A stretch of 64,000 nucleotides of DNA. It comes from Peptostreptococcaceae bacterium VA2 (lineage in GTDB: Bacteria; Bacillota; Clostridia; Peptostreptococcales; Peptostreptococcaceae). The first letter of the stretch is position 1; every line of letters begins with the position of its first letter. The stretch covers positions 1,178,001 to 1,242,000 of the forward strand of contig JMMB01000007.1 of assembly GCA_000686145.1 (NCBI GenBank), read 5' to 3'. The notes beneath the pieces are model-generated. The model was not told the DNA's origin. It saw only the letters and a program-made list of their open reading frames with translations, and made no database searches. A program made the translations under genes and the position numbers. Below, piece by piece: positions 1-8,278 of the stretch.

Positions 1-480
1 AAAAAATTAGGCTCAGTTATTAGTTCTATGTTAAGTGCTCATCCTTATGAAGAAGTTGCATATGATTTATATAAACTTGAAAATAAAGGAAGCTCAGTTG
101 GGCTAGGAAGAGTAGGTAGTTTAAAAGAGCCAATAATCTTAAAAAAATTATGTGACAATATAAAAGAGAAGCTAAATATGGAACATATTAGAGTGGTAGG
201 GGATATAAATACTAAAGTAAGCAAGGTAGCCGTAGTAACTGGATCTGGGGCAGATATGATTAAAAAGGCACAAAGAAAAGGTGCGGATGTATTAGTAACT
301 GGAGATGTAAAATATCACGATGCACAAGACGCACTAGATATGGGAATTTGTTTAATTGATTGCGGGCATTTTGATACTGAAGATATATTTAAAGATGTAA
401 TTAAGAGATTCTTAGATGAAATAGAAGGTTTGGAAGTTATTAAAAGTGACGTATGCTTAAATCCTTTTAATATAATATAA
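1..480 (+). CDS. Nif3-like dinuclear metal centre protein (YqfO family), 3' part
   Basis: The reading frame is open from the first base, so the true start lies upstream of the window and only the C-terminal 159 residues are seen. The segment GSGADMIKKAQRKGADVLVTGDVKYHDA and the following IDCGHFDTE (codons at about 358-381) match the C-terminal part of the Nif3/YqfO family. In that family a His and a Glu of the GHxxxE region help bind two metal ions. These proteins are often annotated as GTP cyclohydrolase I type 2, but the true role is unsettled. In Firmicutes the gene usually follows sigA and a TrmK-like methyltransferase; that context lies outside the window. A strong terminator follows at once. 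Confidence 0.88.
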   Translation, partial: KKLGSVISSMLSAHPYEEVAYDLYKLENKGSSVGLGRVGSLKEPIILKKLCDNIKEKLNMEHIRVVGDINTKVSKVAVVTGSGADMIKKAQRKGADVLVTGDVKYHDAQDALDMGICLIDCGHFDTEDIFKDVIKRFLDEIEGLEVIKSDVCLNPFNII

Positions 481-484
481 AAAA

Positions 485-522
485 GTGCTTATGAAAATAA
501 TTATTTTCATAGGCATTTTTTT
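485..522. terminator. Terminator between nif3-like gene and holin-like gene
   Basis: A hairpin with arms GCTTATGAAAATAA and TTATTTTCATAGGC is followed by a run of T on the + strand. It sits between two convergent genes and preceding A residues give a U-tract on the - strand too, so it can serve both. Confidence 0.85.
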
Positions 523-527
523 AGTAT

Positions 528-836
528 CTAATTAGTTGATAAAATTTTTTTTATATCATAAATAGCAGCTTCTATTAATATATCAGCTTGCCCTTCTGAA
601 ATTTTATTGTTACTAAGTTGTACTAATTTTTTTAGCGCTAAATCTTTTTTATCAACACCTGCTAATTGAGGATTTGCTTGTTCAATGGCCATAACAACTT
701 GTTTAGCCATTTTGTAATAGCTACTTATATTTTCGCTACCTATTTTGTGCTTTAAAAAGCTAATTAAGTAACCTCCACCAAGCGCAATCACTACGGTGAT
801 TAAGCTTAAAAGCAAATCAAATAATGTTGTATCCAT
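528..836 (-). CDS. Small holin-like membrane protein (phage holin LLH family)
   Basis: This 102-residue protein has one hydrophobic N-terminal segment (about residues 8-29, including IALGGGYLISFL). A soluble alpha-helical tail follows, with AKQVVMAIEQANPQLAGVDKKDLALKKLVQL and ADILIEAAIYDIKK. That pattern matches the LLH holin family (phage_holin_6_1). No phage structural gene, integrase or lysin lies nearby, so it is a stand-alone chromosomal gene. It could be a domesticated holin or an envelope protein of another kind. The start ATG at 836 has a strong AAAGGAGG site upstream. Confidence 0.72.
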   Translation of the reverse strand: MDTTLFDLLLSLITVVIALGGGYLISFLKHKIGSENISSYYKMAKQVVMAIEQANPQLAGVDKKDLALKKLVQLSNNKISEGQADILIEAAIYDIKKILSTN

Positions 837-955
837 GAAGACTACCTCCTTTCTGTTTAAATGACAAAAAATGTAATTGCAAAATAGTATAATTTTTATT
901 GAAATAATACAAATACTATAACTGTAGTATATGAAAGTTGAGGAGGAAAAGTGAT

Positions 956-1384
956 ATGATGAAAAATTTAGTTAAGAAAAAAGTACAAAAAGAAGTAAAA
1001 CATAATGGAAAAAAAGCTTTGATATATGGAGGTGCAGTATTAACAGGAGCGGGGGCTTATTTTTCTTATAAAGCAATTAAAAATAATAAACTAAATAAAG
1101 AATTAGAAGAAGACGGCTATTTCCAAGATAGTGAATATGAAATATACAATTATGATAATGATAAAAATGAAAATAGTGAATTAGAAGAAAAAGTAAATGA
1201 ATTTAATTCAAGAAGAATGAATTATGATAATTGCACTCATGTATCTAAAGAGGATTTAGAAAGCTATGTAAATGAGTCACAAGAGGACAATAATGGAGAT
1301 ATAGACATAGATCAAAATGATTATAAAGAAGAGCCTTATGAGAAGTATGAATACTATGAAGATGATTTATCAAAGGAAAAATAA
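956..1384 (+). CDS. Unknown single-pass membrane protein with acidic tail
   Basis: I do not recognise this 142-residue protein. A Lys-rich N terminus (MMKNLVKKKVQKEVKHNGKK) precedes one hydrophobic segment with small residues (about 21-38, ALIYGGAVLTGAGAYFSY). A long Asp/Glu/Tyr/Asn-rich tail that looks disordered follows. The layout resembles YtxH-type small envelope proteins, but no family motif is clear. AGGAGG at 941-946 places the start at ATG 956. A further-upstream in-frame TTG at 938 would put the SD inside the gene and is not preferred. A terminator follows at 1401. Confidence 0.7.
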   Translation: MMKNLVKKKVQKEVKHNGKKALIYGGAVLTGAGAYFSYKAIKNNKLNKELEEDGYFQDSEYEIYNYDNDKNENSELEEKVNEFNSRRMNYDNCTHVSKEDLESYVNESQEDNNGDIDIDQNDYKEEPYEKYEYYEDDLSKEK

Positions 1385-1400
1385 TGATAAAGCAATAAAA

Positions 1401-1438
1401 AATAGACTATATAAAATTAATTTTATATAGTCTATTTT
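1401..1438. terminator. Bidirectional terminator
   Basis: A near-perfect hairpin (AATAGACTATATAAAATT and its complement) ends in a T-run on both strands. It separates the convergent acidic-tail gene and the YhgE/Pip gene. Confidence 0.85.
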
Positions 1439-1451
1439 GATTTGTTAAATT

Positions 1452-3599
1452 TTAATGACCAGTTAAGTCACTTTCGTTAAATTTAGCTTTAAATGAGGCT
1501 CCAGCTTTATTTATTGGCCCTTTAAGTAGTAAAGTAAATGCAATAGGTATAATCATAATAATAATTAGTACAGATAGATCTCTAACTAAATTAGGTTGAT
1601 ATATACCACCTACAGTTTCACGAAGCGCAGATATTGCGTAAGTGAAAGGTAGCAATGGATTTACATTTTGGAAAAATTGTGAAGTAACTTCTATAGGGAA
1701 TGTTCCTCCAGATGCTGCAACTTGAATTACCAAGAATACAACACCAATTGCTTTACCAATATTACCGAAAATTGATACTAAAGAGTAAACTATTGAAGTA
1801 AAGACTATACTTGTAAATAATGATAATGTAACAAACAGTACAGGATTAGTAACTTCTACACCTAGTAATAATATGTCACCAACACTAACTATAAGTGCTT
1901 GAACTATAGCAATACTTGCGAAAGTAAGGCCTCTACCAAAGTATATCTCAAAAGGTTTATAATCTCCATGAGCTTCAGTAGAAAGTAATGACATAAGTAG
2001 TAGTACCCCAACCCATAAAGAAAGAACAGTATAAAATGGTGTCATAGCAGAACCATAATTTGCTATTGGATATAATTTATTAGTAACTAAATCAACAGGT
2101 TGCTTTAAAAAATCAGAATGTTTAATTACATCATTTTTAAGTAAAGATACTAAATCATCCATATTATCATTATTATTAATTTTTTTCATAGCATCAACTA
2201 ATTCATTAACAGTAGATTCCGCTAATGGTAATTTTTGTTTTATGAATTTTATATTATCTTGTGCGCTCTTAGAGAATTTTAAAGTCGTGTCTAAAATATC
2301 TTCAACAGCAGGTAATTTTTTTTGTGCTTTATTTAATACAGCGATGGCTTCATCTGCAACTTTATAGCTTTCGTTAAATATATTATTTATAGGATTAGCT
2401 ATTTTAGAGTCAAAGTTATTTAATATTGAAGATGATGTATTAGCTACATCGTTAGTAATTTGTAATATTTTATTTAAACCATCTAATGAAGGCTTTTGGC
2501 CATTGTCAATTTGACTTTTTATATTATCTAAAGAAGCCATTGCAGTATCAAGTTTACTCACTATAGATTCTAATTGAGCTATAGGTCCTTGAAGTGGATG
2601 GTCAGGTGAAAATTGATCTAATTTCTTTAGAAACTCTAGTACAGTTTTGCTAGTATTTGATAAAGTAGATAATTTATTATATAAGCTATCCACTAACGCA
2701 GGCATATTTTCAGAACCTTTGTTTATTGCATCCATTAAATCTGAAGCACTTGAAGATGCACTAGATGCAACATTTGATATAATTTGTAAATCACTTTTTA
2801 TAATTGGAGAAACTTTATCTAGACTTCCCTTACTATTTTGTAGGAATGTTTTAACATCACTTGCTAAGTTTTTAGAACTAGTTATAGTATCTTGAATTAA
2901 AGGAACATCCTTTTGTAAATCTTTCACAATATTGTTAACTTTATATGTAGCATCAGATGCTAAATCTACAGTTTTATTTATATCTTTAAATTTACTTTGT
3001 ACCTGAACTAATTCATTTTCTAAATTTACTAATTTAGGCAATTGATTTTCTATTTCTATTCCTACCTCATTAAATACCTCAAAGAGTACCTCACTTGCAG
3101 TTTTAACTACTGTCTGATTAACTTCATTTTGTACAGTAGAAGCACCTTTCTCAGTGATTTTAGGAGCAATAGCATTTATTTTTTCATTTACAGTATAAAT
3201 TATTTCTCCTTTTTTAACACTATTTGATGTTAAAGAAGTTAAATTTTTAGAAAAATCCTTTGGGATTTCTATTGCTGCATAATATGTACCTTTGTTAACA
3301 CCTTTTAATGCATCTTTTTCGTCAACAAACTTCCAACCTAAATTTTTATCATCTTTAAGTTTTTCTACTACTTCGTCTCCTATATTTACTTTTTCATCCT
3401 TAATAGTAGCACCGGCATCTTTGTTTACTACTGCAACAGATATATTTTTGGTACTACCATATGGATCCCATGATGCTTTAATATTAAACCATGCATATAA
3501 TGATGGTAAAAACGCAAGGCCAACTATTATTACTAATAAAACTTTATTAGTAAAGATATCAGCTAAATCTCTTTTGTATATTTTGAATATATTTTTCAA
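1452..3599 (-). CDS. YhgE/Pip family membrane protein
   Basis: The 715 residues have the full YhgE/Pip layout. An N-terminal transmembrane helix is followed by FLPSLYAWFNIKASWDPYGSTKNI and VAVVNKDAGA, which are typical of the family. A long extracellular region rich in coiled coil (about 190-480) comes next, then five or six C-terminal helices resembling ABC-2 permeases (about 515-705). Relatives include Lactococcus Pip and B. subtilis YueB, which act as phage receptors; the cell function is not firmly known. The start is TTG (complement of 3597-3599), with GGAGGT eight bases upstream; no better ATG exists. It is monocistronic. Confidence 0.87.
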   Translation of the reverse strand: MKNIFKIYKRDLADIFTNKVLLVIIVGLAFLPSLYAWFNIKASWDPYGSTKNISVAVVNKDAGATIKDEKVNIGDEVVEKLKDDKNLGWKFVDEKDALKGVNKGTYYAAIEIPKDFSKNLTSLTSNSVKKGEIIYTVNEKINAIAPKITEKGASTVQNEVNQTVVKTASEVLFEVFNEVGIEIENQLPKLVNLENELVQVQSKFKDINKTVDLASDATYKVNNIVKDLQKDVPLIQDTITSSKNLASDVKTFLQNSKGSLDKVSPIIKSDLQIISNVASSASSSASDLMDAINKGSENMPALVDSLYNKLSTLSNTSKTVLEFLKKLDQFSPDHPLQGPIAQLESIVSKLDTAMASLDNIKSQIDNGQKPSLDGLNKILQITNDVANTSSSILNNFDSKIANPINNIFNESYKVADEAIAVLNKAQKKLPAVEDILDTTLKFSKSAQDNIKFIKQKLPLAESTVNELVDAMKKINNNDNMDDLVSLLKNDVIKHSDFLKQPVDLVTNKLYPIANYGSAMTPFYTVLSLWVGVLLLMSLLSTEAHGDYKPFEIYFGRGLTFASIAIVQALIVSVGDILLLGVEVTNPVLFVTLSLFTSIVFTSIVYSLVSIFGNIGKAIGVVFLVIQVAASGGTFPIEVTSQFFQNVNPLLPFTYAISALRETVGGIYQPNLVRDLSVLIIIMIIPIAFTLLLKGPINKAGASFKAKFNESDLTGH

Positions 3600-3736
3600 G
3601 TCTATCCACCTCCGTGATTGAACAAAAGAAACAAAAAGTTAGATTTTGAACTAAAGTATATTATATTTGTTTTTAATAAAATAGTAAAGTTAAAAAATTG
3701 TAACTTTATTTTATCGTTTAAAATAGGAATAGTTTT

Positions 3737-4306
3737 TTAAAACAGGTTAGAAATTATTCCCGTATGTTCATTAAATATGTTTAAACCTATTAAAATTAAG
3801 ATAACTCCACCTATCATTTGAGCATAATTTTTAAACACATTTCCAATTTTTTTTCCAATTAGGACGCCAATAAAGCACATTAAAAATGTAATAGATCCAA
3901 TAGCTAAACATACAGGAACTATGTCTATATTTAAAAATGCAAAGCTAACTCCAATAGCTAAAGCATCGATACTAGTTGCGATAGATAAAACAATAAGTTC
4001 TTTATTATCTAAAGTAGAAGAATTATTGTCATCATCATGTTTAGCATCAAATATCATTTTAATACCAATAAAACTCAATAGTAAAAGAGCTATCCAATGA
4101 TCAAAGCATTTGATGTAAGATTCAAATTTAATGCCAAGTAGCCAGCCAATTAAAGGCATGATTCCTTGAAATAATCCAAAGAAAAAAGCTATCTTAGCAG
4201 ATATAGAATAATTTATTTTTTTTAGTGTGATTCCCTTTGTAACAGAGACTGCAAAAGCATCCATTGAAAGAGCAAATGAAGTAAGTAAAATACTTATGAT
4301 TCCCAT
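3737..4306 (-). CDS. mntP: Manganese efflux pump MntP
   Basis: At 189 residues with six predicted membrane helices this matches MntP in length and sequence. The two half-repeats carry the conserved acidic motifs SMDAFAVS (D16) and SIDALAIG (D114). A hydrophilic His/Asp loop (KHDDDNNSS) lies between the halves. MntP exports Mn(II) from the cytoplasm and protects against manganese overload. The start ATG at 4306 follows GGAGG. In many bacteria mntP has a yybP-ykoY leader; I see none in the 4307-4364 region or further upstream. YtaF-type sporulation proteins are distant relatives, but length and motifs favour MntP. Confidence 0.88.
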   Translation of the reverse strand: MGIISILLTSFALSMDAFAVSVTKGITLKKINYSISAKIAFFFGLFQGIMPLIGWLLGIKFESYIKCFDHWIALLLLSFIGIKMIFDAKHDDDNNSSTLDNKELIVLSIATSIDALAIGVSFAFLNIDIVPVCLAIGSITFLMCFIGVLIGKKIGNVFKNYAQMIGGVILILIGLNIFNEHTGIISNLF

Positions 4307-4364
4307 TAAAATTCCTCCTGCGTTTTTTAATTGTTGATTTTATTACAATGATATTAATTGTGAT

Positions 4365-5129
4365 TTATAATTTGGATGCAAGATAAGATTTAATACTTAA
4401 ATAAAAAATAAAAGAATGTTTGAAATTCTTTAAATCAAGCCCTAAAATTTCTTTTATTTTCTCTAGTCGATATATAAGCGTATTTCGATGTAAGAATAAA
4501 TGAGAAGAAGTTTTAGAAATATTAAGGTCATTTTCTATAAAGCTAATTCCTGTATGTAATAAATTTTCATCCATATTTTTTATTTTTGGAAAATCTATTA
4601 AATCAATAAATGATTTTTCTTTTCCAATTAATTCAATAGCCTTATAAACCGATAAATCATGTAATGTTATAAATTTGTTTAAATTAGTTTCTGTTTTCAA
4701 ACTAGATAAAAGTTCATCTAAAATAGATAATCTAAAGTTAAAAGCGTCGATGTCATTTATTTTACCTAAATAAGCAACATAAGTAGTAGTATATGTTTCA
4801 GATTCTATAATTTGTGGTGTAGATAAATTTATATCTAACGTATTATTAGAATTTAATATTAAATAATTATTATATTCAAAAATATTAACATTTTCATATA
4901 AATTAAGCAAAATTTTTCTTAAATTTTTAAATTCTAAATTTTGCTGATATATTATATAAAAATACCCCTTAACATTATTAAATGAAAGTTTATCATCTAT
5001 TTCTATTATGTATGTTTTATGATCGAAAGTTACTAAATTTTGATTATTTTTTAAATCTTGATTTTTATATTCTAAAATTTTAATTTTTTTATTAGTTTGT
5101 ATTTCAAAAAAATCTATTAAATCTTGCAT
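4365..5129 (-). CDS. PucR/CdaR-type transcriptional regulator (C-terminal HTH)
   Basis: The 254-residue protein ends in a PucR-type helix-turn-helix. FIENDLNISKTSSHLFLHRNTLIYRLEKIKEILGLDL is the signature of HTH_30, where 'LHRNTLIYRLEKI' is the recognition part. The N-terminal 180 residues are a divergent sensory region with no motif I can name. It lies downstream of the UgpC/MsmK ATPase on the same strand, separated by a terminator. In related clostridia a regulator of this kind often sits beside this ATPase, so it may control it (inference). SD GGGTGG precedes ATG 5129. Confidence 0.82.
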   Translation of the reverse strand: MQDLIDFFEIQTNKKIKILEYKNQDLKNNQNLVTFDHKTYIIEIDDKLSFNNVKGYFYIIYQQNLEFKNLRKILLNLYENVNIFEYNNYLILNSNNTLDINLSTPQIIESETYTTTYVAYLGKINDIDAFNFRLSILDELLSSLKTETNLNKFITLHDLSVYKAIELIGKEKSFIDLIDFPKIKNMDENLLHTGISFIENDLNISKTSSHLFLHRNTLIYRLEKIKEILGLDLKNFKHSFIFYLSIKSYLASKL

Positions 5130-5156
5130 AAAACCACCCCTAAAGTATTATGTAAT

Positions 5157-5190
5157 AAAAAAAGTAAGATGATTAGATCATCCTACTTTA
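5157..5190 (-). terminator. Terminator after ugpC/msmK-like gene
   Basis: Hairpin with arms AAAGTAGGATGAT and ATCATCTTACTTT read on the - strand, followed by a U-run from the A-tract at about 5154-5163. It insulates the regulator gene from the ATPase transcript. Confidence 0.8.
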
Positions 5191-5259
5191 ATATATCATT
5201 AACTAATATGTATTTATATAAAATTTTAAAATAATATTGATTTTATATAAATTATATTG

Positions 5260-6369
5260 CTATCTTATAGCTTGCTCAGTTTCTTTATCAAATACATGAA
5301 TTCTATGTTTATCCATAGCAAGCTTTAAAGTATCTCCTATGTTCATTTTATATCTACCATCAAATCGAGCAGTTATACTTTGCTTCCCAGCTTTCAAGTA
5401 AGCGTATATTTCAGCTCCCATAAGTTCGCCAAGTTCAACTGTAGCCTCAAAAGAACTATCTAAACTATTATCAACAAAAACATCTTCTATATGTATATCT
5501 TCAGGTCTTATACCTAAAACAACTTCTTTACCTATATATCCATTATCAATTAAAGCTCCACATTCACCTTTATTTAAAGTTATATCAAAGTTTTCACTTT
5601 GAGCATGGATTTCATTGTTTTTTTCAACTAAAGTAGCTTCAATGAAGTTCATTTGAGGAGCACCTATAAATCCTGCAACGAACATATTGTTTGGCATATC
5701 ATACACATCTTGTGGTGTAGCTATTTGCTGAACTATACCATCTTTCATAACAACTATCCTATCAGCCATAGTCATAGCTTCAACTTGGTCATGAGTTACA
5801 TATATGAATGTAGTACCAAGAGATTTATGTAGTTTAGTTATTTCAGTTCTCATTGCTGTTCTAAGCTTCGCATCTAAGTTTGATAAAGGCTCATCCATCA
5901 AGAATACCTTAGGATTTCTAACTATTGCACGTCCAAGGGCAACCCTTTGTCTTTGTCCACCTGATAAAGCTTTAGGTTTTCTGTTAAGTAAACTTTCTAA
6001 ATCTAATATTCTAGCAGCTTCTTTAACTTTTTTATCTATTTCATCTTTAGGCATTTTTCTAAGTTTAAGAGCAAATGCCATATTATCATATACTGATAAA
6101 TGAGGGTATAGAGCATAGTTTTGGAAAACCATTGCTATATCTCTATCTTTAGGATCAACTTCATTTACAACTTTATCACCAATATATAGTTCACCTGAAC
6201 TTATTTCTTCAAGTCCAGCTATCATTCTTAAGGTAGTAGATTTACCACAACCAGATGGTCCAACTAAAACTACAAATTCTTTATCTTTAATATTTATATT
6301 TACATCTTTTACAGCATTAAACCCATTTGAATATGATTTACATATATTTTTTAAAATTACCTCTGACAT
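5260..6369 (-). CDS. Sugar ABC transporter ATP-binding protein (UgpC/MsmK/MalK type)
   Basis: This 369-residue ATPase has Walker A GPSGCGKST (37-45), the Q-loop VFQNYALYPH, signature LSGGQ (135-139), Walker B VFLMDE (155-160), the H-loop His193, and a C-terminal TOBE/MalK regulatory domain from about residue 235 (GIRPEDIH). These ATPases energise carbohydrate ABC importers. No permease or binding protein is encoded nearby, so it is an orphan ATPase. By family precedent (MsmK) it probably serves several importers encoded elsewhere. A sigma-A-like promoter and a large palindrome lie upstream. SD AAGGAG precedes ATG 6369. Confidence 0.93.
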   Translation of the reverse strand: MSEVILKNICKSYSNGFNAVKDVNINIKDKEFVVLVGPSGCGKSTTLRMIAGLEEISSGELYIGDKVVNEVDPKDRDIAMVFQNYALYPHLSVYDNMAFALKLRKMPKDEIDKKVKEAARILDLESLLNRKPKALSGGQRQRVALGRAIVRNPKVFLMDEPLSNLDAKLRTAMRTEITKLHKSLGTTFIYVTHDQVEAMTMADRIVVMKDGIVQQIATPQDVYDMPNNMFVAGFIGAPQMNFIEATLVEKNNEIHAQSENFDITLNKGECGALIDNGYIGKEVVLGIRPEDIHIEDVFVDNSLDSSFEATVELGELMGAEIYAYLKAGKQSITARFDGRYKMNIGDTLKLAMDKHRIHVFDKETEQAIR

Positions 6370-6432
6370 GATTATTATCTCCTTTATTTTAAAGTGAATT
6401 ATTTAAATTAATAAGAGTTGCTTATTAACTTA

Positions 6433-6461
6433 ATAATAGTAGAAAAATGTTTTCCTGTGAA
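6433..6461 (-). promoter_or_regulatory. Promoter of the orphan UgpC/MsmK ATPase
   Basis: Read on the - strand: -35 TTCACA (6461-6456), a 17-bp spacer, and -10 TATTAT (6438-6433). The spacer contains a weak cre-like GGAAAACATTTTTC. The start codon is about 60 bp downstream of the -10. Confidence 0.6.
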
Positions 6462-6499
6462 TGTTTAAATTGACTAAAAGTTTTTAGTCAATTTAAACA
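6462..6499. repeat. 38-bp near-perfect palindrome abutting the -35 box
   Basis: Bases 6462-6479 are perfectly complementary to 6482-6499, leaving only a central G-T. It ends exactly where the -35 box of the UgpC/MsmK promoter begins. It has no U-tract toward the - strand, so it fits an operator or cruciform better than a terminator for the AIM24 gene. This is inference. Confidence 0.7.
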
Positions 6500-6549
6500 T
6501 TTTGTTAAAAAATAAAGAATTAATAGATAGTAAGGTTATTTTTTAAAAA

Positions 6550-7341
6550 TTAATTTTCAAATAGATTACCCAACGAACCTAATACACTTCCTTCACCTTT
6601 TTGATTTCCAGAAAGTTGAGGAGCAGAGGCAAATACTTTAGAAGCAAGTCTAGAAAATGGTAAACTTTGAATCCAAACATCACCAGGACCTGTTAAAGTA
6701 GCAAAGAAAAATCCTTCTCCGCCAAATAACGTATTTTTAACACCACCAACAAACTCAATATCGTATTTAACATCCTTAGTCATTGCAACTAAACATCCAG
6801 TATCAACTTTTAGCTTTTGACCAGGTTGAAGTTCTTTCTTTATAATAGTACCACCTGCATGAATGAAACATAAGCCGTCACCTTCAAGTTTTTGAAGAAT
6901 AAATCCTTCTCCACCAAAAAAACCTGCTCCAAGTTTTTTCTTGAAATCTATACCAACGCTAACACCTTTAGCAGCGCATAAAAATGCATCTTTTTGACAA
7001 ACTAGTTTCCCCTCAACTTGTGATAAGTCAACCGGTATAATTTTACCAGGGTAAGGAGATGCAAAAGATACTGTTTCTTTTTCTCTGCCATCATTTGTAA
7101 AAGCAGTCATAAAAAGACTTTCACCAGTTAAAACTCTTTTGGCAGCACCACCTAAAGCGCCAAATAAGCCTGAACCAGCTTTTTTTGAACCGTCACCAAA
7201 TATAGTTTCCATTGAAATATTCTGATCCATCATCATTAGAGCACCAGCTTCAGCTATTACAGTTTCCTTTGGGTCTAATTCTATTTCTACAAACTGCATA
7301 TCGTCACCATGTAGTCTATAATCTAATTCATGAGCTTTCAT
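6550..7341 (-). CDS. AIM24 / TIGR00266 family protein
   Basis: A 263-residue soluble protein whose glycine-rich beta-helical repeats match the AIM24 (TIGR00266) family. Examples are IELDPKETVIAEAGALMMMD near the start, GAGFFGGEGFILQKLEGDG, and the closing GGVKNTLFGGEGFFFATLTGPGDVWIQSLPFSRLA. The family is widespread in bacteria and related to a mitochondrial protein, but its molecular function is unknown. No signal peptide or membrane segment is visible. SD AGGAGG precedes ATG 7341. It stands alone between the ATPase and the divergent rubrerythrin gene. Confidence 0.88.
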   Translation of the reverse strand: MKAHELDYRLHGDDMQFVEIELDPKETVIAEAGALMMMDQNISMETIFGDGSKKAGSGLFGALGGAAKRVLTGESLFMTAFTNDGREKETVSFASPYPGKIIPVDLSQVEGKLVCQKDAFLCAAKGVSVGIDFKKKLGAGFFGGEGFILQKLEGDGLCFIHAGGTIIKKELQPGQKLKVDTGCLVAMTKDVKYDIEFVGGVKNTLFGGEGFFFATLTGPGDVWIQSLPFSRLASKVFASAPQLSGNQKGEGSVLGSLGNLFEN

Positions 7342-7543
7342 AGATAATCCTCCTATTAAAGTAAGTTATATTTACACAAAATTATTATTACTATTTATAT
7401 AAATCTTTTAATTATTATATTAGATGAAGGTATAAAAGTCAAAATTTATAAATTTATGTTTAGGATACAAAACAGGTGGTATATATAACAGTATAATAAA
7501 AAAATAATCAAAAATTAAAATAGAAATTAGGAGGATTAAAATT

Positions 7544-8092
7544 ATGAAAAAATTTGTTTGTACCGTATGTGGATATATACATGAGGGAGAAGTAGCACCA
7601 GATGTTTGTCCAGTGTGTAAGGTAGGGGCTGAAAAGTTTAATGAAATGAGTGGAGAAATGGTTTGGGCTGATGAGCATAGAATAGGTTGCGCTCAAGGTG
7701 TAGATGAGGATATATTAGAAGGGTTAAGAGCTAATTTTGTTGGTGAATGTACAGAAGTAGGAATGTACTTAGCTATGGCTAGACAAGCAGATAGAGAAGG
7801 ATATCCAGAAGTTGCAGAGGCGTATACTAGAATCGCCTTTGAAGAAGCAGAACATGCTGCTAAGTTTGCAGAATTATTAGGTGAAGTAGTAGTAGCAGAT
7901 ACTAAAGCAAACTTATCGGCGAGAGTTGAAGCTGAATATGGAGCAACAGAAGGTAAATTAAAAATAGCTAAAAGAGCTAAAGAATTAGGGCTAGATGCTA
8001 TACATGATACAGTTCATGAAATGTGTAAAGATGAAGCAAGACATGGTAAGGCATTTTTAGGATTATTACAAAGACATTTTGGAAAAAACTAA
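7544..8092 (+). CDS. Reverse rubrerythrin (rubredoxin domain first)
   Basis: In this 182-residue protein the rubredoxin iron site is at the N terminus (C6, C9, C22, C25). The ferritin-like di-iron domain follows, with [31 protein letters not shown] and [11 protein letters not shown] giving the Glu/His ligands. This domain order is opposite to classical rubrerythrin and defines reverse rubrerythrin, an NADH-peroxidase/oxygen-scavenging component in clostridia (known for the C. acetobutylicum proteins). It would detoxify peroxide or oxygen in the cytoplasm. A TATAAT at about 7492 is a possible -10, but I could not fit a convincing -35 or PerR box. SD TAGGAGG precedes ATG 7544. Confidence 0.93.
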   Translation: MKKFVCTVCGYIHEGEVAPDVCPVCKVGAEKFNEMSGEMVWADEHRIGCAQGVDEDILEGLRANFVGECTEVGMYLAMARQADREGYPEVAEAYTRIAFEEAEHAAKFAELLGEVVVADTKANLSARVEAEYGATEGKLKIAKRAKELGLDAIHDTVHEMCKDEARHGKAFLGLLQRHFGKN

Positions 8093-8100
8093 TATAAATA

Positions 8101-8133
8101 AAAAAGTTACCTTAGAAGGTAACTTTTTTATTT
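8101..8133 (+). terminator. Terminator after reverse rubrerythrin
   Basis: Hairpin AAAAAGTTACCTT-AGA-AGGTAACTTTTTT starting nine bases after the stop codon, with a T-run. Confidence 0.88.
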
Positions 8134-8162
8134 AAAAAAATCTATAAATAAACAAAAAAAAG

Positions 8163-8191
8163 TTGAAAACATTTTCATCAAGTGTTATATT
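8163..8191 (+). promoter_or_regulatory. Promoter with overlapping catabolite-responsive (cre-like) site
   Basis: TTGAAA (8163-8168), 17-bp spacer, TATATT (8186-8191). TGAAAACATTTTCA at 8164-8177 matches the CcpA cre consensus TGWAANCGNTNWCA at all but one position, the central G. It overlaps the -35 box, so CcpA bound here would block transcription of the alpha-glucoside genes when glucose is present (established mechanism, inferred here). Confidence 0.78.
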
Positions 8192-8243
8192 CATATTAAG
8201 ATAAATTTAAATTGCCATGAAGGGAATAAATTTTTTTGATTGT

Positions 8244-8260
8244 TGCGCAATCGGTTGCAT
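8244..8260. promoter_or_regulatory. LacI/MalR-type operator
   Basis: CGCAATCGGTTGCA is a dyad (GCAA-TCGG-TTGC at 8247-8258) close to LacI-family maltose-regulator operators of the CGCAAnCGnTTGCG type. It lies between the promoter and the ribosome binding site of the glucosidase gene, where a bound repressor would act as a roadblock. No LacI-family gene is in the window. Confidence 0.6.
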
Positions 8261-8278
8261 ATATTTAAGGAGGATAAT

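Noticed and set aside
528-836. Prophage or toxin-secretion locus around the holin-like gene
   Set aside because: No integrase, lysin, structural or toxin genes are adjacent; it stands alone.
2647-3621. Open frames on the + strand opposite the YhgE/Pip gene
   Set aside because: They lack ribosome binding sites and known motifs, and lie wholly antisense to a well-supported gene; similar shadows opposite other genes were dropped too.
8240-8278. TTG start extending the glucosidase by 13 residues
   Set aside because: The extension would cover the LacI-type operator and the real SD, and the glucosidase family starts at WWKEAVAYQIYPRSF.
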